A DNA stretch of 10,480 bases from JAAYHC01 sp964483175 (GTDB lineage Bacteria; Bacillota; UBA5301). How positions within the stretch are numbered: the stretch's first letter is position 1; every line of letters begins with the position of its first letter. Under the pieces are notes generated by a model. It made no database searches. It saw only the letters and a program-made list of their open reading frames with translations, and was not told the DNA's origin. The position numbers were made by a program, and so were the translations under genes. The DNA lies in assembly GCA_964483175.1 (NCBI GenBank), contig CAZAAT010000071.1, forward strand, positions 1 to 10,480, written 5' to 3'. Positions 6,806 to 10,480 of this stretch are shown here, piece after piece.

Positions 6806-7587
6806 GAGTGCACAGCGACATACTCCCAGCGTCCGAGCAGGGATAATTTGTACTTGGTAGCCATTGGGTAGACTGCATACTCTTCCTCCCAGGTGCTCGC
6901 AGGTTCGCCCCCAAAAATCCTAATCGTGGTAGTGTACTCCCCCAAATCTCCGCGTTTGACCTCTTTAATCTCATATCCGCGAATCATTTCAGGCTTCGGA
7001 CTTGCCTGAATAAGCTGGCCAAAGCGATAATATGATTCCGACAGTAGATAGGCATTTAACGCATTCAGACTTCCGGCCATCCGCTCATGCATAAAGCGCT
7101 CAAGCAGCTGATGTAATTCAGATGGTATTCTAACATCTCCCACCGGCTGATACGCTAAATATTCTTGCTTAAACTCCTGCCAACCGCGCACGAGAAAAGT
7201 ATACTGGGTGCCATTAGGTCGGAGAACCTTAAACCAATCTCCGTAAACCTCTACCGCCCACATCTGCTGATCGTAGCCTAAGAGCAAGACGTAATCCGGT
7301 ATGCCCACAAGGTTTTGCTCTTCGATAACTCCGCTATTGTATAGAGAGGCGAATTTCGCTAGTACCGTATCACCTATTTGTGTGCCGGCAACCCAGTTAT
7401 GCATCGGAACCAGACGGTTTCCCTCACTAGTTGGACGGTAAACGGCCAAGACTGTAGCTTCGTCTGCCCTAAACATACCCGCCGATAAATAGCTAAGTCC
7501 TATTGCCAAAAGCAAGACCGCTAAGACCCCGCTGATAATCGCTGCACCAATCTTCGGTAACACTCGGCTCACCCTCGTTTCTATCAC
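6802..7587 (-). CDS. Membrane-anchored protein of unknown function
   Basis: A protein of up to 261 residues that I do not recognise. A basic N-terminus is followed by one hydrophobic segment (about 13-36, IGAAIISGVLAVLLLAIGL), so it is probably anchored with the rest outside the cell. The soluble part (40-261) has no cysteines and is rich in aromatic residues; its last part (about 200-258) alternates short strands (YTTTIRIFGG, WEEEYAVYPM, YKLSLLGRWEYVAV), like a small beta-sheet domain of the NTF2-like type, but this is only a resemblance. The start is uncertain: GTG at 7587 gives the longest reading with a poor ribosome binding site; GTG at 7563 has GAGGGTGA five bases upstream and would remove eight residues. 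It is transcribed divergently from the FliK-like gene, and its stop overlaps the -35 box of the next unit. Confidence 0.8.
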   Translation of the reverse strand: MIETRVSRVLPKIGAAIISGVLAVLLLAIGLSYLSAGMFRADEATVLAVYRPTSEGNRLVPMHNWVAGTQIGDTVLAKFASLYNSGVIEEQNLVGIPDYVLLLGYDQQMWAVEVYGDWFKVLRPNGTQYTFLVRGWQEFKQEYLAYQPVGDVRIPSELHQLLERFMHERMAGSLNALNAYLLSESYYRFGQLIQASPKPEMIRGYEIKEVKRGDLGEYTTTIRIFGGEPASTWEEEYAVYPMATKYKLSLLGRWEYVAVHS

Positions 7588-7606
7588 TAGCCTTCCCTGT
7601 TGTCTA

Positions 7607-7615
7607 TGCTATAAT
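7607..7615 (+). promoter_or_regulatory. Extended -10 promoter for the FliK-like gene
   Basis: TGCTATAAT contains a perfect TATAAT at 7610-7615 preceded by TGC, an extended -10 element. No good -35 hexamer is seen 16-18 bases upstream. Transcription would begin near 7622, only about ten bases before the ATG at 7632, so the leader would be very short and carry little beyond GGTGA at 7622-7626 as a ribosome binding site. Confidence 0.6.
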
Positions 7616-7631
7616 GAAGACGGTGACTTAG

Positions 7632-8486
7632 ATGAAATCGGCTGCCCTCTCGCGCTCCTTTGCTGTTCCCAATCCAGCCTCCGAACTTGGTCTCGCCCTC
7701 AAACTCGGCCAGGTCTTATCAGCCCGTGTGCTCAGTTTCACCACTGAGCGGGCCGAGTTAGCAATCGGTCAATGGAAATTTACCGCTCGTTTAGAAGCTA
7801 AATTAGCTGATACAACCCAAGTGTACTTACAGGTTAAGGAGCTTTCTCCGGAAAAAGTCGTCTTCAAGTTACTACCTAATGCCCGTTTCGCCAAGCCTTC
7901 TGCCGATCCTCCTGAAAGCAATCGGATCCCGGTGAAAAAACTTGCTCCTCTGTTTCAGCACTTCCTAAAGCCGCTAGAATCAGCTGACAACCTTGCCAAA
8001 GACCTGCGGGCATTTCTCAACTTGCCACTCACTAAAATAATTAATACCGCCAACCCCGAGTCTTTCACTAAATTGGTGGAAACCCTTCGAGCCTTAAACA
8101 ACCCGGAAAACCCGCAGGAAGTAAATTCGGTGACCCTGTTTATCCCAGTAGCCACTGATAATAAAACCTATGATGTCTATCTGACCATCGGGCGGGATAA
8201 CAATGCAAAACCGGATCTCTCACGCCCGCTCCAAGCAAGCTGCTCTTTGGAGACCGCTAATCTGGGTACCATCACCTGCGAAGCCCTCCTCTTCGGGAAA
8301 ACTGTCGATTGCCTCATCCGTGGCAACGCACAGGTCATAGAATTAATTAGACAACACCTGCCTGAGCTGCAACAACGATTTGAGGCGCTTGGTTTCATCC
8401 CCCGCTATCTAACCGTCACCCAAGAGTTGCTTCCAGATCACCGACCTCCGCAAATACCACGGCTTTCGATTGATTTCCGGTTATAG
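7632..8486 (+). CDS. FliK-like protein (flagellar hook-length control C-terminal domain)
   Basis: A 284-residue protein related to FliK, which controls hook length and triggers the switch in flagellar export by contacting FlhB. The N-terminal part (about 19-80) is a small beta-rich domain (LKLGQVLSARVLSF, YLQVKELSPEKVVFKLL). A linker and helical part follow (about 85-165). The region 197-265 fits the FliK C-terminal domain: CSLETANLGTITCEALLFGK, then IRGNAQVIELIRQHLPELQQ and LGFIPRYLTV. The protein is shorter than many flagellar FliK proteins and lacks their long Gln/Pro-rich middle. The FlhB-like gene follows directly, with its ribosome binding site overlapping this stop. The same pair occurs in Bacillus as ylqG/ylqH outside flagellar operons. 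The role of such stand-alone pairs is not established. Confidence 0.8.
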   Translation: MKSAALSRSFAVPNPASELGLALKLGQVLSARVLSFTTERAELAIGQWKFTARLEAKLADTTQVYLQVKELSPEKVVFKLLPNARFAKPSADPPESNRIPVKKLAPLFQHFLKPLESADNLAKDLRAFLNLPLTKIINTANPESFTKLVETLRALNNPENPQEVNSVTLFIPVATDNKTYDVYLTIGRDNNAKPDLSRPLQASCSLETANLGTITCEALLFGKTVDCLIRGNAQVIELIRQHLPELQQRFEALGFIPRYLTVTQELLPDHRPPQIPRLSIDFRL

Positions 8487-8494
8487 GAGGAATT

Positions 8495-8764
8495 ATGGAC
8501 AAAGATAAAAAAGCTGCCGCCCTCAAATATGACCGCCAGACAGATGCCGCACCGCGAATAATCGCTAGCGGGAGTGGCGAAGTTGCGGAACGCATCTTGG
8601 CGCTAGCCGAAGCGCATGGGATCGCTATCCATCAAGATGCCACCCTAGTTGAACTCCTAACCGCGCTCGAGATTAACTCCGAAATCCCACCGGAGCTTTA
8701 TGGGATCATCGCCGAAATCCTCGCCTTTGTCTATCGCCTTGACCAACAAGCGAGTACCAACTGA
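8495..8764 (+). CDS. Stand-alone FlhB C-terminal-domain protein (YlqH-like)
   Basis: An 89-residue soluble protein matching the C-terminal cytoplasmic domain of FlhB/EscU export-switch proteins. It shows AAALKYDRQTDAAPRIIASG (7-26), GEVAERILALAEAHGI (28-43) and EIPPELYGIIAEILAFVYRL (63-82), which follow the FlhB order closely. It has no membrane segments. The autocleavage motif NPTH, which precedes this domain in full FlhB, is absent, so the protein roughly corresponds to the fragment left after cleavage. The ATG at 8495 has AGGAGG at 8485-8490 overlapping the stop of the FliK-like gene, so the two are translated together. Likely partner: the FliK-like protein. Function unproven. Confidence 0.92.
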   Translation: MDKDKKAAALKYDRQTDAAPRIIASGSGEVAERILALAEAHGIAIHQDATLVELLTALEINSEIPPELYGIIAEILAFVYRLDQQASTN

Positions 8765-8819
8765 CAAGCTCTGCGAATATATTAATAACAGTTGAGTTCA
8801 GCACAAAGGAGGAGCTTTG

Positions 8820-8999
8820 ATGGGAACTAAGAAAACTGAGGGAACTAAAAAGGCTGCACCAAAGAAGGCCACCGCAAAGAAAAAAACCTGCGATGACCTC
8901 AAGCCTGAGCCCAAAGCTCCGGCAGCTAAACCCAAAAAAAAGCAGGAGAAGCTGACCCCTATCACTTGGAAGCCATTTCCCCCGCCACTGGACAGGTAA
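8820..8999 (+). CDS. Small Lys/Ala/Pro-rich basic protein
   Basis: A predicted 59-residue protein with a very strong ribosome binding site: AGGAGG at 8807-8812, seven bases before ATG 8820. The first two-thirds repeat short K/A/P/T units (KKAAPKKATAKKK, KAPAAKPKKK), resembling histone H1-like tails, and it ends in the distinct PITWKPFPPPLDR. It has one cysteine and no membrane segment. A nucleic-acid or acidic-surface binder would fit the charge, but this is inference and no family is recognised. It follows the FlhB-like gene after 55 bp. The next gene converges on it, with only ten bases between the two stops. The strong ribosome binding site and non-random composition make it a likely real gene, but low complexity limits certainty. 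Confidence 0.72.
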   Translation: MGTKKTEGTKKAAPKKATAKKKTCDDLKPEPKAPAAKPKKKQEKLTPITWKPFPPPLDR

Positions 9000-9009
9000 A
9001 ATTTTTCTT

Positions 9010-9834
9010 TCACCGGGTTTCTCTGCCCGGTGTACTTGTCTCAAACAAGGGTAGCCGGAGAGCATTTTCACCCATAATTGCAGCTAGTTCTGGTGGTTCA
9101 AGCCCATACTCGCGCAACATTTTGTATTGCTCTCCCGGCCCCCGGAAGGGATAATCCGTTCCAAACAATACTCTGTCGGCGCCATGAGCTCTGACCATTT
9201 CTCCAAATTCCTGAGCGGATAGATGCTCAGCACTCGACGCAGTATCCAAATACGCAGTGGTACCGATCAACCACCGCCAAGCCTCGTTCCACTGCCGATA
9301 GCCACCCATATGGGCAATAATGATATTTAGATTGGGAAAAGAATTGACGATCTGCACCAATCTCTTGGGGTGTGAATAGTCGAGATGTCCATATCCAGGA
9401 TCATTTCCAGCATGGATTAGCAGAACCGTACCATCGGGCAACTCTTCAAAAAGCGAAGCCAAACGCGGATCATCGGCATAAAAGGCCTGAAAATCCGGGT
9501 GCAACTTCAAACCCCGGAGACCGGCCGCAAAGATTCGCTCCAGCTCATCGCGCCAGTCGGGATAGTCAAGATGGATCGTACCCAAGGCCTTGAGCTTCTC
9601 ATGACGATTTAATTCAATCGCCCAGTTATTAGCTGGCCGAACCTGTTCAGGGGTTGTCGCTGCCGTACTAACAACTCCCCACAAAAACTGGTCGCGCTTG
9701 AGCAGCTCCACGTACTCTTCGAGCAAACCGCGATAATCGGCTTGTTGCTGATAGCGTTGGGCGATATTATCGACCGCCTTGAAGGCGATTTTACTGGGAA
9801 AAACATGGGCATGAATATCAATTAGGGTAGCCAT
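9010..9834 (-). CDS. Metal-dependent amidohydrolase (amidohydrolase 2 family)
   Basis: A 274-residue cytosolic TIM-barrel hydrolase of the amidohydrolase_2 family, which includes decarboxylases and lactonases acting on carboxylated or aromatic compounds. Metal and catalytic motifs are in the expected order: DIHAH (H8, H10), GLKLHPDF (K110, H112), LLIHAGND (H141), IIAHMGGY (H175) and LFGTDYPF (D227). All key residues are present, so it should be active; the substrate cannot be told. Length is usual for compact members. The ATG at 9834 has AAAGGAG six bases upstream. It lies about 25 bp after the terminator of tRNA-Arg(ACG); no separate promoter is clear, so it may depend on partial read-through or on a weak promoter overlapping the terminator. 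Confidence 0.93.
   Translation of the reverse strand: MATLIDIHAHVFPSKIAFKAVDNIAQRYQQQADYRGLLEEYVELLKRDQFLWGVVSTAATTPEQVRPANNWAIELNRHEKLKALGTIHLDYPDWRDELERIFAAGLRGLKLHPDFQAFYADDPRLASLFEELPDGTVLLIHAGNDPGYGHLDYSHPKRLVQIVNSFPNLNIIIAHMGGYRQWNEAWRWLIGTTAYLDTASSAEHLSAQEFGEMVRAHGADRVLFGTDYPFRGPGEQYKMLREYGLEPPELAAIMGENALRLPLFETSTPGRETR
9011..9032. other. Hairpin at the 3' end of the amidohydrolase gene
   Basis: CACCGGG (9011-9017) and CCCGGTG (9026-9032) form a 7-bp GC-rich stem with an 8-nt loop. It sits inside the last codons of the amidohydrolase gene and just past the stop of the basic-protein gene. The T-run ATTTTTCTTT lies before it on the plus strand, not after it, so it is not a canonical intrinsic terminator in either direction. 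It may still slow or protect the ends of the two converging transcripts. Confidence 0.45.
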
Positions 9835-9860
9835 TAAGGACTCCTTTCACGACTGATCTT

Positions 9861-9899
9861 AAGAAAAGAAAAACCTCCGTAACCAAGTGGTTTGGAAGT
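9861..9899 (-). terminator. Rho-independent terminator after tRNA-Arg(ACG)
   Basis: On the minus strand ACTTCC (9899-9894) pairs with GGAGGT (9878-9873), allowing one G-T pair, around an inner AACC/GGTT stem with loop ACTT. It is followed by TTTTTCTTTTCTT (9872-9860). It begins 12 bases after the encoded CCA end of the tRNA and should terminate its transcript. Confidence 0.75.
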
Positions 9900-9910
9900 T
9901 AGACGACAAG

Positions 9911-9987
9911 TGGCGCGCCCGGCAGGACTCGAACCTGCAACCTTCTGATTCGTAGTCAGACACTCTATCCGGTTGAGCTACGGGCGC
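9911..9987 (-). tRNA. tRNA-Arg (anticodon ACG)
   Basis: A complete 77-nt cloverleaf on the minus strand with encoded CCA. The acceptor stem is GCGCCCG/CGGGCGC, the D arm GCTC/GAGT, the anticodon stem TCTGA/TCAGA around the loop CTACGAA, and the T arm GCAGG/CCTGC around TTCGAGT. Anticodon ACG, probably edited to ICG, reads CGN arginine codons. The discriminator is G, with CCA at 9913-9911. It has its own promoter upstream and terminator downstream. Confidence 0.97.
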
Positions 9988-10018
9988 AAAAACTAAACAA
10001 GTTTTATCGACAAATAAT

Positions 10019-10047
10019 AATATATCAAATTGGGCTCCCGGAGTCAA
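10019..10047 (-). promoter_or_regulatory. Sigma-A promoter of tRNA-Arg(ACG)
   Basis: On the minus strand TTGACT (10047-10042) is followed by a 17-nt spacer and TATATT (10024-10019). Both hexamers match five of six consensus positions. Transcription should start near 10012, leaving a precursor leader of roughly 25 nt before the mature tRNA. The site lies 12 bases past the stop of the DUF1858 gene. Confidence 0.78.
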
Positions 10048-10059
10048 GCAAACTGGATG

Positions 10060-10290
10060 CTAATTGTTGGCAGGGGGATGAAAAAGGTGGTGGCGCCTGG
10101 CGCATTCGGCCCGCAGCCGGGACAGAACATCGTCAAGATTAAGCCCATGCTTTTCTACTGCCACGACGATGGTATCGGTGATCCGGCTAAGGCAGAATTG
10201 GCATTCCAGACCGAGTTCCTTAAAAGTATCGGCTAATTCCGGATGCTCTCTGAGCACTTGGGCAACAGTCATGAACTTTGAAATATACAA
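10060..10290 (-). CDS. DUF1858 CxxC redox-type small protein
   Basis: A 76-residue protein of the DUF1858 family (hybrid-cluster-associated redox disulfide proteins), common in anaerobes. Nearly all of it is the domain: MTVAQVLREHPELADTF (7-23), GLECQFC (27-33) with the CxxC pair C30/C33, then a helix ending EKHGLNLDDVLSRL (46-59). The two cysteines could form a disulfide or bind metal; partners are unknown. The short tail (60-76) has an extra cysteine and is His-rich (RRHHLFHPPANN). The start is TTG at 10290, supported by AGGAGG seven bases upstream; an internal ATG at codon 7 has no such site. It stands alone between tRNA-Ser and tRNA-Arg; no clear promoter was found, and it lies beyond the tRNA-Ser terminator. 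Confidence 0.9.
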   Translation of the reverse strand: MYISKFMTVAQVLREHPELADTFKELGLECQFCLSRITDTIVVAVEKHGLNLDDVLSRLRAECARRHHLFHPPANN

Positions 10291-10343
10291 CCGGACCCCT
10301 CCTGTACTGCTCCATTCTATGCGCTGAGCAGACCGGGGTGCAT

Positions 10344-10372
10344 AAAAAAACCTCCAAACAACTCTTGGAGGT
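10344..10372 (-). terminator. Rho-independent terminator after tRNA-Ser(GCT)
   Basis: On the minus strand ACCTCCAA (10372-10365) pairs perfectly with TTGGAGGT (10357-10350) around a 7-nt loop, followed by a run of T residues ending at 10344. It begins 14 bases after the tRNA CCA end. Confidence 0.92.
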
Positions 10373-10385
10373 AGATCACTATATC

Positions 10386-10477
10386 TGGCGGAGAGAGCGG
10401 GATTCGAACCCGCGCTAGGGTTACCCCTACTAACGGTTTAGCAAACCGTCCCCTTCAACCTGCTTGGGTATCTCTCC
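10386..10477 (-). tRNA. tRNA-Ser (anticodon GCT)
   Basis: A 92-nt class II tRNA on the minus strand with encoded CCA. The acceptor stem is GGAGAGA/TCTCTCC, the anticodon stem ACGGT/ACCGT around the loop TTGCTAA, a long variable arm includes TAGGGGTAACCCTA, and the T arm is GCGGG/CCCGC. The anticodon GCT reads AGC and AGT serine codons; the long variable arm is what a serine tRNA needs. Only three bases of upstream sequence are in the window, so its promoter cannot be seen. Confidence 0.97.
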
Positions 10478-10480
10478 GCA

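Noticed and set aside
6738..6974. Upstream extension of the FmdB-type reading frame
   Set aside because: It overlaps the neighbouring minus-strand gene and the promoter; the FmdB family starts at MPTYEY, which has its own ribosome binding site.
9011..9032. Hairpin as an intrinsic terminator
   Set aside because: The T-run is on the wrong side on the plus strand and the minus-strand tail is A-rich, so it is listed only as a hairpin.
8706..9071. Open frames opposite the basic small protein
   Set aside because: They are antisense, Ser/Phe/Leu-rich mirror images of the Lys-rich gene, with no ribosome binding site of note.
9859..10047. 62-residue open frame across tRNA-Arg(ACG)
   Set aside because: It runs through a complete tRNA, its promoter and its terminator; frames over tRNA genes are a common false call.
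1..10480. Mobile element, CRISPR array or integration site at the three tRNA genes
   Set aside because: No transposase, integrase, repeat-spacer pattern or duplicated tRNA 3' end was seen.

Overview
The window looks like chromosomal DNA of an anaerobic, Gram-positive-type bacterium of the Firmicutes (Bacillota). The main reasons are a yqeZ-yqfA-like pair (long NfeD protease plus FloA flotillin), stand-alone FliK-like and FlhB-like proteins as in the Bacillus ylqG/ylqH pair, strong AGGAGG-type ribosome binding sites, frequent TTG and GTG starts, an LpdD-like protein, a DUF1858 redox protein, and tRNA genes that encode their own CCA end. No species can be named from this. There is no sign of an insertion sequence, prophage or CRISPR array; it reads as ordinary core and housekeeping-type chromosome with several poorly characterised conserved genes.

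Layout. 1-2186 (minus strand): tRNA-Arg(CCT) with a clear sigma-A promoter, then a dCache-type methyl-accepting chemotaxis protein. 2413-5193 (plus): a membrane-quality operon of an NfeD/ClpP-class protease, a FloA flotillin-like scaffold and a small proline-rich anchored protein, ending at a perfect 13-bp hairpin that also serves the convergent minus-strand genes. 5247-6737 (minus): a four-gene unit (FmdB-type zinc ribbon, zinc ribbon-DUF1232 membrane protein, LpdD-like protein, P-loop kinase-like protein) with almost no intergenic space, driven by a near-consensus promoter at 6777-6805. 6802-7587 (minus): an unrecognised membrane-anchored protein.

7632-8999 (plus): a FliK-like protein, a stand-alone FlhB C-terminal-domain protein and a 59-residue Lys/Ala/Pro-rich basic protein, starting from an extended -10 promoter with a very short leader. 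9010-9834 (minus): a TIM-barrel metal-dependent amidohydrolase. 9861-10477 (minus): tRNA-Arg(ACG) with promoter and terminator, a DUF1858 CxxC protein, and tRNA-Ser(GCT) with terminator.

How the genes may work together: the protease and flotillin are a known functional neighbourhood for membrane organisation and stress, and the third protein is probably an accessory. The FliK-like and FlhB-like products are homologues of the two partners of the flagellar export switch, but no flagellar genes are here. The most unusual points are the P-loop protein whose Walker A lysine is a threonine, the orphan LpdD-like protein tied to it, the SEILGPPR tail on the flotillin-operon protein, and the basic 59-residue protein. 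None of these amounts to proof of a new system.
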